A stretch of 64,000 nt of DNA from an uncultured Clostridia bacterium (GTDB lineage Bacteria > Bacillota > Clostridia > TANB77 > CAG-508), in contig CAKPKP010000001.1 in assembly GCA_934167495.1 (NCBI GenBank), positions 137,647-201,646 on the forward strand. Reading direction: 5' to 3'. The notes beneath the pieces were generated by a model, which saw only the letters and a list, made by a program, of their open reading frames with translations, did not search any database and was not told where the DNA came from. Positions 42,897 through 52,538 of the stretch are shown here, piece by piece; position 1 is the stretch's first letter; every line of letters starts with the position of its first letter. A program made the position numbers and the translations under genes.

Positions 42897-44189
42897 ATGA
42901 GAATATTAATGCTTTCATGGGAGTATCCACCAAGAGTAGTTGGAGGAATTGCTAGAGTTGTGCATGATTTATCACAAAGATTAATAAAAGATGGTCATGA
43001 TGTAACAGTTGTTACATACAGAGATGGTGATGTACCATACTTTGAAAATGATAATGGAGTAAAAGTATACAGGGTAGATAACTATATTATAAGTCCAAAT
43101 AACTTTATAGATTGGATAATGCAATTAAACTTTGCTATGGTAGCAAAGGCAAATGAAATAATAGCAAAAGAAGGTCAATTCGACGTTATACACGCACATG
43201 ACTGGCTTGTAGCTTATGCTACAAAAACTCTAAAAAACTCATACAATACACCAATTGTAGCAACAATACATGCTACAGAAGCAGGAAGAAATAGTGGAAT
43301 AAATGGAGAAGTACAAAGATATATAAATGATACAGAATGGTTATTAACATATGAAGCATCAGAAGTTATAGTAAATAGCAATTATATGAAAAGTGAATTA
43401 CAACGTCTTTTTGGATTGCCATTTGAAAAAATTAATGTAGTTCCTAATGGGGTAAATCTAAATAACTTTAATGGAATTGAAAAAGACTATGATTTCAGAA
43501 GACAATACGCAATGGATAATGAAAAGATTATATTGTTCATGGGTAGATTAGTATATGAAAAAGGTGTGCAACATTTAATAGCAGCTATGCCTAAAATATT
43601 AAATGGATATCATGATGCAAAACTTATAATAGCAGGAAAAGGCGGAATGTTAGATGAACTAAAAGCAGAAGTAGATGCATTAGGCCTTGGAAATAAAGTA
43701 TATTTTACAGGATATTTAAATTCAAAACAAGTACAAAAAATGTATAAATGCGCAGATATATCAGTTTTTCCTAGTACATACGAACCATTTGGAATAGTAG
43801 CATTAGAAGCAATGCTTGCAGGTACGCCAATAGTTGTATCAGACATAGGTGGATTAAATGAAATTGTAGAGCATGGTGTAAATGGTATGAAAAGTTATGC
43901 TGGAAATCCAAACTCTCTAGCTGATTCAATTTTAACTTTATTATATGATGGAAAATTATGTGATAATGTTGTTAAAAATGCAAAACAAAAAGTAAAAACA
44001 GAATATAATTGGACAAAGATTGCTCAAGATACACATTTTACATATCAAAAAGCAATTTGTGAAACAATGGCAGAACGTCAAGCAAAACAAATTGCACAAG
44101 AAAAAGCAGGAAAAACAAAAAAAGCAAAAAACACAGAAAAAGAGATTACGAACTTACTATCATTCAAAAAACGTCAAGCTTATGCTTAA
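42897..44189 (+). CDS. GT4-family glycosyltransferase
   Basis: The 430-aa protein has two Rossmann domains of GT-B type. The N-terminus MLSWEYPPRVVGGIARVV and the HAHDWL motif place it in the GT4/GT5-like glycogen-synthase-related group; the C-terminal donor domain shows FMGRLVYEKGVQ, IIAGKG and the EPFGIVALEAMLAGTPIVVSDIGGLNEIV block with the E-x7-E nucleotide-sugar motif. A lysine-rich tail of about 40 residues follows. GAAGGGG precedes the ATG at 42897. Sugar donor and acceptor (glycogen-like glucan or surface polymer) are not determinable. Confidence 0.88.
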   Translation: MRILMLSWEYPPRVVGGIARVVHDLSQRLIKDGHDVTVVTYRDGDVPYFENDNGVKVYRVDNYIISPNNFIDWIMQLNFAMVAKANEIIAKEGQFDVIHAHDWLVAYATKTLKNSYNTPIVATIHATEAGRNSGINGEVQRYINDTEWLLTYEASEVIVNSNYMKSELQRLFGLPFEKINVVPNGVNLNNFNGIEKDYDFRRQYAMDNEKIILFMGRLVYEKGVQHLIAAMPKILNGYHDAKLIIAGKGGMLDELKAEVDALGLGNKVYFTGYLNSKQVQKMYKCADISVFPSTYEPFGIVALEAMLAGTPIVVSDIGGLNEIVEHGVNGMKSYAGNPNSLADSILTLLYDGKLCDNVVKNAKQKVKTEYNWTKIAQDTHFTYQKAICETMAERQAKQIAQEKAGKTKKAKNTEKEITNLLSFKKRQAYA

Positions 44190-44269
44190 TCAAAAGACAA
44201 TGGGGCGGAGTTATTAATTTTAATAACGTAGTTATAGCTTAATTTAATAAAATAGGAGTGAATATTATT

Positions 44270-44602
44270 ATGAATCCATACGATAAATGTCATGAATTAG
44301 CAAGAGCTATAAGAGAAAGCAAAGAATATATAGAATATAAAGAAGTAAAAGAAGAAGTTTCAAAAGTTCCAGATTTAAAATCAAAAATTGATGAATTTGA
44401 AAAAATAAGATATGAAGAACAATTATTAGCTTTACAAGGTGAAAAACAAAATGAAGAAAAAATGAAAAAATTGCAAGAATTATATACTATATTAGCTCAA
44501 AACGAAAAGGTTAAAGATTACTTTGATAAAGAAGTTAGATTTAATTTATTAATTGCAGATATAAATAAAATAATAGGTGAATCAATAAAAGAGGTTCTTT
44601 AA
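44270..44602 (+). CDS. YlbF/YmcA-family regulator
   Basis: The 110-aa all-helical protein shows the family pattern CHELARAIRESKEYIEYKEVKEEV ... FEKIRYEEQ ... QELYTILAQNEKVKDYFDKEVRFNLLIADINKIIGE. In Bacillus, YlbF and YmcA join YaaT in a complex that promotes RNase Y-dependent RNA maturation and sporulation or competence decisions; RNase Y is encoded at 49581. The ATG at 44270 follows AATAGGAGTG. A small hairpin GTTATTA/TAATAAC lies upstream. Confidence 0.85.
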   Translation: MNPYDKCHELARAIRESKEYIEYKEVKEEVSKVPDLKSKIDEFEKIRYEEQLLALQGEKQNEEKMKKLQELYTILAQNEKVKDYFDKEVRFNLLIADINKIIGESIKEVL

Positions 44603-44610
44603 AAAATAAA

Positions 44611-44648
44611 AAAGGCGGGAATGCGTGATGCAGACCTGCCTTTATTTA
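44611..44648 (+). terminator. Intrinsic terminator of the ylbF-like gene
   Basis: AAAGGCGGG / CCTGCCTTT with one G-U pair, followed by ATTTATTT. Confidence 0.75.
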
Positions 44649-44768
44649 TTTAATAGGAAATTTCTTTGAAATTCCTATTAAATAAATACTTTGTACAGAA
44701 ATTTGATATATGCAAATTTCACACACAAACAATTAAACGTGGGTTGAACTCTATAATTTAAAATAATG
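44649..44768 (+). repeat. Modular palindromic repeat, copy 8 (3' arm lost)
   Basis: Hairpin 1 TTTAATAGGAAATTT/AAATTCCTATTAAA (44649-44682), hairpin 2 GAAATTTG/CAAATTTC, then ACACAAACAATTAAACGTGGG; the right arm of hairpin 3 is missing. It follows the terminator without a gap. Confidence 0.85.
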
Positions 44769-44825
44769 TTATAAATGGTTTGTTTTTTGCATATGAAGAA
44801 GTTCGCAAAAATAATTAAAATTAAC

Positions 44826-44854
44826 TTGTCTAATAGAATAAATCGTTATATAAT
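44826..44854 (+). promoter_or_regulatory. Promoter of holA
   Basis: TTGTCT (44826-44831), 17 nt, TATAAT (44849-44854). Confidence 0.65.
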
Positions 44855-44886
44855 AACTATATTAAAATGAAATAGAGGTTAAACTA

Positions 44887-45906
44887 ATGAATTATGAAAT
44901 GCTTGAAAAAAATATAAACAATGGAAAAATAGCAAGTATATATTTATTGTTTGGAAAAGAAAAATATTTATTAGAAAATAACGTAAGGAAAATAAAAAAA
45001 CAATTTCCAGAATTAATATTAGGGATAAATTATGTAGTACTAGATGAAACAGGTGTAGAAGAAATAATTCCTAATATTCAAACTCCAGCTTTTGGATATG
45101 AAAAAAAATTAATAATTGTAAAAAATTCTGGATTATTTAAAAAAGAAGGAAAACGTAAAAGCACATCAAATTCTACAATTCAAGATAAAATTGCAAATTA
45201 TATATCAGAGAATATTGATATGATAAACGAATCTGTAATAATTATATTTATAGAAGATGAAACTGAAAAAAATACTTTATATGATGTTATAGATAAATTA
45301 GGTATAGTTTGTAATTTTGAATATTTAAAACCAGTACAGTTAGAAGAAAATTTAAAAAGAATATGTAGTATGTATAAAGTAAAAATAGATAGTGATACAT
45401 TAAGATATTTTGTTCAAAATTGTGGCAATAATATGCAAGATTTAATAAATGAAATAAGAAAGCTTATAGAATATGCTGGAGAAGGTGGAACAATAGATAA
45501 GCAAATAATAGATAAACTATCTATTAAACAAATGGAAAGTATTATATTTGAGTTAACAGATAAATTAGGAAATAAAAAGGTTTCAGATGCATTAGTCATA
45601 TTAGATAACTTAATTTATTCAAGAGAGCCAATTCAAAAAATATTGGTAACTTTATATGGACATTTTAAAAAATTATATTTATGCAAATTAGCAATAAATT
45701 TAAATAAAGATATAACATATTCATTAAATTTAAAACCAAATCAAACATTTTTAGTATCAAAATATAGAAATCAATCAAATTACTTTAAACTTTCAGAATT
45801 AAGAAAAATTTTACAAGAATTAATAGATTTAGACTATAATTATAAATCTGGAAAAATTGATATAGATATAGGAATAAGGTCAATATTATGCAACTATTGT
45901 AGTTAA
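44887..45906 (+). CDS. holA: DNA polymerase III subunit delta
   Basis: HolA opens the sliding clamp as part of the clamp loader. The 339-aa protein shows the delta-family pattern: YLLFGKEKYLLE near the N-terminus (the position of the degenerate nucleotide site), the RCV-like region lacking a real P-loop, NCGNNMQDLINEIRKLIEY in the middle (about 179-197), and a helical collar domain (about 220-339) with REPIQKILVTLYGHFKKLY. AGAGG is a weak ribosome site. The neighbouring rpsT gene, often close by, is absent. Confidence 0.9.
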   Translation: MNYEMLEKNINNGKIASIYLLFGKEKYLLENNVRKIKKQFPELILGINYVVLDETGVEEIIPNIQTPAFGYEKKLIIVKNSGLFKKEGKRKSTSNSTIQDKIANYISENIDMINESVIIIFIEDETEKNTLYDVIDKLGIVCNFEYLKPVQLEENLKRICSMYKVKIDSDTLRYFVQNCGNNMQDLINEIRKLIEYAGEGGTIDKQIIDKLSIKQMESIIFELTDKLGNKKVSDALVILDNLIYSREPIQKILVTLYGHFKKLYLCKLAINLNKDITYSLNLKPNQTFLVSKYRNQSNYFKLSELRKILQELIDLDYNYKSGKIDIDIGIRSILCNYCS

Positions 45907-45930
45907 AATTTAAGGAGGAATAAATACATT

Positions 45931-48102
45931 ATGAATATTACCAAAGACAATATAAAAGACAAATTAAATTATTTAGGAATAAATCTAGAAGAAAACGAAG
46001 TTCCAGAGTTTTTAAAGAAATATGAACCTGTAAATTTCAATACTTCAAGATTAAATAATGATAAAGAGCATAGAATTTTTAAATATGTTCCAATAAATAA
46101 TATAGAAATATTACTTACTCCAAATCATAGAGGTGATGATATAAGAAAAAAATATTCTGAAGCATTACCTTTATCAGAATACCTAATACCAAAAGATGAT
46201 GAAGAAAATGTAGAACTTTTTGGAACATTTATGAACATGATAAATACTGTAAAAATAGAAGAAATAGAGAATGTAGCTAAAGTTCAAAAAGAATTAGAAA
46301 AACAAATTCCATTTAAAGTAAGTTATGATAAATGTCATTTATGGCAGATATATTATTCTCAAAGCACGGATAAATATTTTATGCTTGTATCTACCAAGGA
46401 AAATACATTTGCAGAGTTTTTTTATTTGTTAAAAAAACAAATTGAATATTACAAAATTAAACCTGCAAAAGTTCCAGAAATATATGTTCCAATAAATTAT
46501 ATTCATTATACAGAAGAATATTTAACAAGATCCGAAATTGCGGATATTGAAAATTATATGTGGCTTTTTACTAAGAACTGGTCACTTGTATATGAAGTAT
46601 TTGATAAGAATGGAAAAATGTCTTCACAAATAGTTGGAGATACATATGTTTATGAAAAAGCAAAAAGTACTTTTAAAATAAAAATTGAAAACAAAGAAGA
46701 AGCAATTAAATTTTATAAACTATTAAAAGCTTTATTTATAATGCAAACAGAGATAATGGGAAAATATAGTTTTGAAACTAAGATAGATAATCAAAACAAT
46801 TTAGAATTTTGGTTTCAAGATCAAAGAATAACATTTGATAATTTATCTGATTTTATAAGAGAGCAATACATAAAAACAGAAAAAGAAATAAAAAATCAAA
46901 ATATAACGGTAGAAACATTATCAAATAAATTAAAATCTTTAAAAGAAGTATCAACTCAAAAAGAAAAAGAATATTTAGAAAAGCAAAAAGAAATATCAAC
47001 ATATTTGGAATACAGAAAAACTTTTTTAGGAAAGTTTAAATATTTCTTTAAGGCTGGAAAAGTAAAAAAAATAAAGTCAAAACAAGTAGAAGAACAGGAA
47101 GATATAGAGCAAGATAATAAAAAGATAGATGCTAAACCAATGCAAGTATATATGGATGATAAAAAATTTCATACAATTGAAGATTTAATAACTATTCATT
47201 CTTTATTAGAAAAATCCATAAAATATTCAAAAAATTTGAATCAAGATATACATGCATTAGAACAAAAAAATGAAAATTTGAATAGAAAAATAGAAAACGC
47301 TACTTTATATATAACAGAAATAGATAAACATAAAAAAAGCATATTTGATTTTTGGAAGTTTGCAAACAAAGACGAACTAAAAGCACTAGAGATGGGAAAT
47401 AAAGAAGAAAATTCTTCGAATACAAGTCGAAATATTAAGAAAATATTTGATATAGAAACAGATTTAGAAGAATTAGGTATAAATGTAGATAATCTTCAAA
47501 GAAAAAAATTATCTAAAGAAGAAGAAGACAGCATATTTGTTGCTAAAACTAATATGTTGTATATTATAAATATGATAAGAAATGGAAATTTTGATAAAGA
47601 TGCTTTAAGAGTAGCACTGGATACTTTAAAAGAAGAATTTGAAAGCCAAAAGATATTAATTTCTTCAGAAGCTTTTGATATATTCGGAAACATTAATGAA
47701 GATAATACAAAAATAAAATATATAGGTAGCAAGAGTCATAGAGAAAATGAAAAAAATAAATTTAAGATTTTAAATATAAACAAAAAAATTGATGTAATTG
47801 ATTTTACAGAAAAAATTCAAGAAATAGTAAATTATCTAAATGAGTCATTACTTAAAATTAATGCATTATATGATATGTCTATATATAAAATGTTGCCAAT
47901 AAATGAACATTTAAGAGATAAGTCATTTGACGTTTATAATCTTAGCATAGAAAATGAATTAGAAGATGCAATGGCTCAAGAAGAAGGCGCGTATAATCTT
48001 ATAAAAATTAATTTAAAAGAAGGAATGCCACTTGTATATTTTTCAAATATAATTTTATACGATAATTACAACAAAACACTTCCTGTTCGGAATGGACATT
48101 AG
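45931..48102 (+). CDS. Large unknown protein with coiled coils, frameshifted near its end
   Basis: The 723-aa reading frame is not recognised. It appears cytosolic, lacking signal peptide or membrane helices. Residues 1-305 look globular; 310-350 and 430-470 are predicted coiled coil (Lys/Glu/Gln-rich heptads); a basic segment FFKAGKVKKIKSKQ lies near 372-385; the last third is mixed helix. AAGGAGGA precedes the ATG. The frame ends in NKTLPVRNGH, but the +1 frame carries on seamlessly as FGMDISTNVLIDCNKFDYELIKKTRFKTNQYYKG, so the full protein was probably about 785 aa. It lies between holA and ispG. Confidence 0.7.
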   Translation: MNITKDNIKDKLNYLGINLEENEVPEFLKKYEPVNFNTSRLNNDKEHRIFKYVPINNIEILLTPNHRGDDIRKKYSEALPLSEYLIPKDDEENVELFGTFMNMINTVKIEEIENVAKVQKELEKQIPFKVSYDKCHLWQIYYSQSTDKYFMLVSTKENTFAEFFYLLKKQIEYYKIKPAKVPEIYVPINYIHYTEEYLTRSEIADIENYMWLFTKNWSLVYEVFDKNGKMSSQIVGDTYVYEKAKSTFKIKIENKEEAIKFYKLLKALFIMQTEIMGKYSFETKIDNQNNLEFWFQDQRITFDNLSDFIREQYIKTEKEIKNQNITVETLSNKLKSLKEVSTQKEKEYLEKQKEISTYLEYRKTFLGKFKYFFKAGKVKKIKSKQVEEQEDIEQDNKKIDAKPMQVYMDDKKFHTIEDLITIHSLLEKSIKYSKNLNQDIHALEQKNENLNRKIENATLYITEIDKHKKSIFDFWKFANKDELKALEMGNKEENSSNTSRNIKKIFDIETDLEELGINVDNLQRKKLSKEEEDSIFVAKTNMLYIINMIRNGNFDKDALRVALDTLKEEFESQKILISSEAFDIFGNINEDNTKIKYIGSKSHRENEKNKFKILNINKKIDVIDFTEKIQEIVNYLNESLLKINALYDMSIYKMLPINEHLRDKSFDVYNLSIENELEDAMAQEEGAYNLIKINLKEGMPLVYFSNIILYDNYNKTLPVRNGH

Positions 48103-48289
48103 TACAAATGTATTAATAGATTGTAATAAGTTTGACTATGAATTAATAAAAAAGACTAGGTTTAAAACTAACCAATATTATAAAGGAAAAACAATGATAC
48201 CAAAAACAAAAGATATATTTGTTTATGAATATAATGTAAAATATAAAGAACAAAAAAATGAAGGAGAAAATAATGATAAAAAGGAATGA
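48092..48289 (+). CDS. C-terminal continuation of the frameshifted unknown protein
   Basis: This 65-aa segment in the +1 frame starts inside the end of the 723-aa gene and runs to just past the ispG start. It has no ribosome site of its own (only CGGA before ATG), and its composition matches the upstream protein, so it is best read as that protein's displaced C-terminus and not an independent gene. Confidence 0.6.
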   Translation: MDISTNVLIDCNKFDYELIKKTRFKTNQYYKGKTMIPKTKDIFVYEYNVKYKEQKNEGENNDKKE

Positions 48290-49343
48290 AACTAGAAAAA
48301 TTTTAGTGGGTAATGTACAAATAGGTGGAAAAGATGATGTTATTATACAATCAATGTGTAATACTAAAACAAAGGATGTAGAATCAACAGTTAAACAAAT
48401 ATTGAACTTAGAAAGTGCTGGTTGTCAAATTGTTAGAGTTGCATGTTTAGATTTAGAAGATGCAAAAGCAATTAAATTAATTAAAGAAAGAATAAATATT
48501 CCAATAGTTGCAGATATACATTTCGATTATAAAATAGCATTAGAAGCTATAAATAGCGGAGCCAATAAAATAAGAATAAACCCAGGAAATATAGGAAGTA
48601 AAGAAAAGGTTGAGGCTGTAGTTAAAGCTTGCAAAGAAAAAAATATTCCTATAAGAATAGGAGTAAATGCAGGTTCTTTAGAAAAAGATTTACTTGAAAA
48701 ATATGGAGGAAGACCTACAGCAGAAGCAATGGTTGAAAGTGCTAAAAGACATATACAAATATTAGAAGATTTAGAGTTTTTTGATATTTGTTTGTCACTT
48801 AAAGCATCTAACTTAGATATGTGTATAAAAGCATATGAACAAGCTTCAAATGAATTTAAATATCCGTTACATTTAGGTATAACTGAATCTGGAACAGCCT
48901 TTAGTGGAACAATAAAATCTAGCATAGGACTAAGTGCTTTATTAAGACAAGGAATTGGAGATACAATGAGAGTTTCTTTGTCTGATGACCCAGTAGAAGA
49001 AATAAAGGTAGCAAAAGAGATTTTAAAAGATTGTAATTTATATAAAAATCTTCCTAAATTAGTTTCATGTCCTACTTGTGGAAGAACACAAATAGATTTG
49101 ATTCCAATAGCAAAAGAAGTAGAAGAATTTCTTCAAACAATAAAAACTGATATTACAGTTGCTGTTATGGGATGTGCAGTAAATGGACCAGGAGAAGCCA
49201 GAGAAGCAGATATTGGAATTGCAGGAGGCATAAAAGAAGGTTTATTATTCAAAAAAGGTGAGATTATTAAAAAAGTGCCACAAGATGAAATAATAAGTGT
49301 GTTAAAAGAAGAGATAATAAAAATGACATCAGAAGATAAATAA
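48273..49343 (+). CDS. ispG: 4-hydroxy-3-methylbut-2-enyl diphosphate synthase (IspG/GcpE)
   Basis: IspG performs the penultimate step of the MEP isoprenoid pathway using a [4Fe-4S] cluster. The 356-aa product has the TIM-barrel start VGNVQIGGKDDVIIQSMCNT, ADIHFDYKIAL, RINPGNIG, and the C-terminal cluster cysteines in SCPTCGRT and MGCAVNGPGEA. The ATG at 48273 is chosen because AAGGAG lies just upstream. The other mep genes (dxr, often adjacent) are not in the window. Confidence 0.97.
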   Translation: MIKRNETRKILVGNVQIGGKDDVIIQSMCNTKTKDVESTVKQILNLESAGCQIVRVACLDLEDAKAIKLIKERINIPIVADIHFDYKIALEAINSGANKIRINPGNIGSKEKVEAVVKACKEKNIPIRIGVNAGSLEKDLLEKYGGRPTAEAMVESAKRHIQILEDLEFFDICLSLKASNLDMCIKAYEQASNEFKYPLHLGITESGTAFSGTIKSSIGLSALLRQGIGDTMRVSLSDDPVEEIKVAKEILKDCNLYKNLPKLVSCPTCGRTQIDLIPIAKEVEEFLQTIKTDITVAVMGCAVNGPGEAREADIGIAGGIKEGLLFKKGEIIKKVPQDEIISVLKEEIIKMTSEDK

Positions 49344-49377
49344 TAACTAAAATTTTGCTAAAATAATATTAAAATAC

Positions 49378-49406
49378 TTGACAGTTTACAATAATAAATA
49401 TACAAT
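49378..49406 (+). promoter_or_regulatory. Promoter of rny
   Basis: TTGACA (49378-49383), 17 nt, TACAAT (49401-49406). It leaves an AT-rich leader of about 165 nt in which I see no recognised riboswitch. Confidence 0.65.
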
Positions 49407-49580
49407 ATAAACGTAAGATTAAATATTATTATAGAGTTAATATACAATAACATTTTATAGAAAAAAATAAAAATTTTTTCATGAACCTAAAACTAATGGC
49501 ATTTTTGTCAAAAGTTTAAGTTTATTCTATATATGTATTTATTTGAACATTGAAAATTAAATAGAAAGAGGTAAATAATT

Positions 49581-51131
49581 ATGGAAATGCAAAATTTAGT
49601 AATAATTATCGTAACTCTTTTAATCTCAGCAGCAATTTTTATACCAGTAGGTGTATTTATAAGAAAAAAAATTGCTGAATCTAAAATTCAAAGCGCAGAA
49701 GCTGAAGCCAAAAGGCTTTTAGAAAATGTAAAAATAGAAGCAGAAAATGCTAGAAAAGAAGAAATTTTTAAGGCAAAAGAAGAAATGCTAAAAATTAGAA
49801 ATGAGTTAGATCAAGAGATTAAAGAAAGAAGAGGCGAAGTACAAACACAAGAAAAGAGAATTATACAAAAAGAAGAAAATCTAGAAAAAAGAGAAGAAAA
49901 CTTTGAAAAGAAAGAAAGAGAACTAGAAAGAAAATTTGCAGATGTAGAAACAAAAAATAAACAAATTGAAGAACTTTACCAAAAAGAGATAGAAGAGTTA
50001 CAAAGAATATCTAATTTAACAGTAGATGAGGCAAAAGAAAAATTATTATCAGACTTAGAAAAAGATATTGTTAATGAAAAGGCAGTAATTATTAGAGATT
50101 TAGAAGCAAAGGCAAAAGAAGAAGCAGACAAAAATGCAAGAGAAATTATAGGATTTGCAATTCAAAAATGTGCAGCAGATCATACATCTGAAACAACAAT
50201 GTCTGTAGTAGAACTTCCAAACGATGATATGAAAGGTAGAATAATAGGTAGAGAAGGAAGAAACATAAAAACACTAGAAACTTTAACAGGAATCGATTTA
50301 ATCATAGACGATACACCAGAAGCCGTTATTATATCAGGATTTGACCCATTAAGAAGAGAAGTCGCAAAAATTGCATTAGAGAAATTAATAAATGATGGAA
50401 GAATACATCCAGCCAAAATAGAAGAAATGGTTGAAAAAGCTAAAGAAGAAGTTGAAGCATCTATAAAAGCAGAAGGAGAAAGAGCTGTATTAGAAACAGG
50501 TGTTAACAACTTACATCCAGATTTAATTAAATTGATAGGTAAATTGAAATACAGAACAAGTTATGGTCAAAATGTATTAAATCATTCTATTGAAGTTTCA
50601 AATCTAGCAAGAATAATGGCTGATGAATTAGGATTAAATTCTAAACTTGCAAGAAGAGCTGGATTATTACATGATATAGGAAAAGCACTAGACCACGATA
50701 TGGAAGGTACACATGTTGAAATAGGTGTAGAAATATTAAAGAAATACAAAGAAAACAATTTAGTAATAAATGCAGTTGAAGCACATCATGGTGATGTAGA
50801 ACACATGAGCATAGAATCTGTTTTAGTACAAGCAGCAGATGCAATATCAGCATCAAGACCAGGTGCCAGAAGAGAAACATTAGAAACATATATCAAGAGA
50901 CTTGAAAAACTAGAAGAAATAGCAGATTCATTTGAAGGCGTAGAAAAATCTTTTGCTATACAAGCTGGTAGAGAAGTAAGATTAATAGTAAAACCAGAAA
51001 AAGTTTCAGATAGTGAAATGGTAATAATGGCAAGAGATGTAGCTAAAAGAGTTGAAAGCGAAATGGAATATCCAGGTCAAATAAAAGTTAATGTTATAAG
51101 AGAAACAAGAGCAATAGAATATGCAAAATAA
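49581..51131 (+). CDS. rny: Ribonuclease Y
   Basis: RNase Y is the membrane-anchored endoribonuclease that starts mRNA decay in Firmicutes. The 516-aa protein has an N-terminal helix (about 6-27), a long coiled coil (about 30-190), a KH domain with GRIIGREGRNIKTLE (about 214-228) and an HD domain with LLHDIGKALDH (about 364-374). AAAGAGG precedes the ATG. It stands alone, between its own promoter and a strong terminator. A YlbF-like gene, whose homologues modulate RNase Y, lies 5 kb upstream. Confidence 0.97.
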   Translation: MEMQNLVIIIVTLLISAAIFIPVGVFIRKKIAESKIQSAEAEAKRLLENVKIEAENARKEEIFKAKEEMLKIRNELDQEIKERRGEVQTQEKRIIQKEENLEKREENFEKKERELERKFADVETKNKQIEELYQKEIEELQRISNLTVDEAKEKLLSDLEKDIVNEKAVIIRDLEAKAKEEADKNAREIIGFAIQKCAADHTSETTMSVVELPNDDMKGRIIGREGRNIKTLETLTGIDLIIDDTPEAVIISGFDPLRREVAKIALEKLINDGRIHPAKIEEMVEKAKEEVEASIKAEGERAVLETGVNNLHPDLIKLIGKLKYRTSYGQNVLNHSIEVSNLARIMADELGLNSKLARRAGLLHDIGKALDHDMEGTHVEIGVEILKKYKENNLVINAVEAHHGDVEHMSIESVLVQAADAISASRPGARRETLETYIKRLEKLEEIADSFEGVEKSFAIQAGREVRLIVKPEKVSDSEMVIMARDVAKRVESEMEYPGQIKVNVIRETRAIEYAK

Positions 51132-51137
51132 TATTTT

Positions 51138-51172
51138 AGAAGATATATTAATTTAATATATCTTCTTTTTTT
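51138..51172 (+). terminator. Intrinsic terminator of rny
   Basis: AGAAGATATATTA / TAATATATCTTCT, perfect 13 bp, then a run of T. Confidence 0.9.
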
Positions 51173-51175
51173 GTA

Positions 51176-51204
51176 TTGAAATAAAAATATTTATATAATA
51201 TAAT
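51176..51204 (+). promoter_or_regulatory. Promoter of pgi
   Basis: TTGAAA (51176-51181), 17 nt, TATAAT (51199-51204). Confidence 0.65.
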
Positions 51205-51229
51205 AGCCAAAAAAGGAGGAAATTAAAAT

Positions 51230-52537
51230 ATGTCAGATGTTAAATTAAATTTTGAAAATTCTACTATTACAGAGAAAATGATAATGGAGTATAAATCAGA
51301 AGTAGCAAAAATTCATAAGCAAATGGATAAATTAGCTAATAACGAAAAGGAATTCTTAGGATGGCTTGAATTACCCACTAACTATGATAAAAAAGAATTT
51401 GCAAGAATAAAAAAAGCAGCTAAAAAAATTAAAAATGATACAGATGTATTAATTGTAATTGGAATAGGTGGTTCTTATTTAGGTGCAAGAGCAGTAATAG
51501 AAAGTTTAACAAATACATTTTATAATATGATGTCAGATGAAAAAAGAAAAACTCCTAGAATAATGTACGCTGGAAATAATTTAAGTCCAAATTATTTAAA
51601 TGATTTGCTTGAATTTATAGAGGATAAAGATATATCAATAAATGTAATATCAAAATCTGGAACAACAACAGAACCTGCAATTGCTTTTAGAATATTTAGA
51701 GAAGTATTAGAAACAAAATATGGAGTAGAAGAAGCAAGAAAGAGAATATATGTTACAACAGATAAGAAAAAAGGAGCTTTAAAAGGTCTTGCAGATGAAG
51801 AAGAATATGAAACATTTGTAATACCAGACAATGTAGGAGGAAGATTTTCTGTACTTACAGCAGTTGGATTATTACCAATAGCAGCTGCAGGAATAAATAT
51901 AGATAAATTAATGCAAGGTGCAAAAGAAGCTCAAGATAAATATTCAGATGGAAATTTAAAATATAACAGTTGCTATAAATATGCAGTAATTAGAAATATT
52001 TTATATAATTCAAAGAAAACTACAGAAATTTTAGTAAATTATGAACCAAAATTACAATATTTCACAGAATGGTGGAAACAACTATATGGCGAGAGTGAAG
52101 GAAAAGATGGCAAAGGTATATTCCCAGCAGGAGTTAACTTTACTACTGATTTACATTCAATGGGACAATATATTCAAGAAGGAAGAAGAAACTTGTTTGA
52201 AACAGTAATAAATATTGAAAAACCAGCATCAAATATAAAGATTAACATGGATAACGACAATGTAGATGGTTTAAACTATTTAGCAGGAAAAACATTAGAC
52301 TATGTAAATAAAAAAGCAATGGAAGGAACTGTATTAGCACATGTAACAGGTAATGTGCCAAATATAATGCTTAGTATGGAAAAATTATCTCCAGAAAATA
52401 TAGGACATTTAATATATTTCTTTGAGAAAGCATGTGCGATGTCTGGATATATTTTAGGAGTAAATCCATTTAACCAACCCGGTGTAGAAGAATATAAGAA
52501 AAATATGTTTAGATTATTGGAGAAACCAGGATATTAA
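51230..52537 (+). CDS. pgi: Glucose-6-phosphate isomerase
   Basis: Pgi interconverts glucose 6-phosphate and fructose 6-phosphate. The 435-aa product is the short Firmicutes form: IGIGGSYLGARA (about 78-89), VISKSGTTTEPA (about 139-150, phosphate binding), GGRFSVLTAVGLLPIA, GKDGKGIFPAGVNFTTDLHSMGQ with the catalytic glutamate region, and a C-terminal QPGVEEYKKNMF with the catalytic lysine. AAGGAGG precedes the ATG. Confidence 0.97.
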   Translation: MSDVKLNFENSTITEKMIMEYKSEVAKIHKQMDKLANNEKEFLGWLELPTNYDKKEFARIKKAAKKIKNDTDVLIVIGIGGSYLGARAVIESLTNTFYNMMSDEKRKTPRIMYAGNNLSPNYLNDLLEFIEDKDISINVISKSGTTTEPAIAFRIFREVLETKYGVEEARKRIYVTTDKKKGALKGLADEEEYETFVIPDNVGGRFSVLTAVGLLPIAAAGINIDKLMQGAKEAQDKYSDGNLKYNSCYKYAVIRNILYNSKKTTEILVNYEPKLQYFTEWWKQLYGESEGKDGKGIFPAGVNFTTDLHSMGQYIQEGRRNLFETVINIEKPASNIKINMDNDNVDGLNYLAGKTLDYVNKKAMEGTVLAHVTGNVPNIMLSMEKLSPENIGHLIYFFEKACAMSGYILGVNPFNQPGVEEYKKNMFRLLEKPGY

Positions 52538-52538
52538 T

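Noticed and set aside
49407..49580. Riboswitch in the rny leader
   Set aside because: The leader is AT-rich with no recognised conserved riboswitch core.
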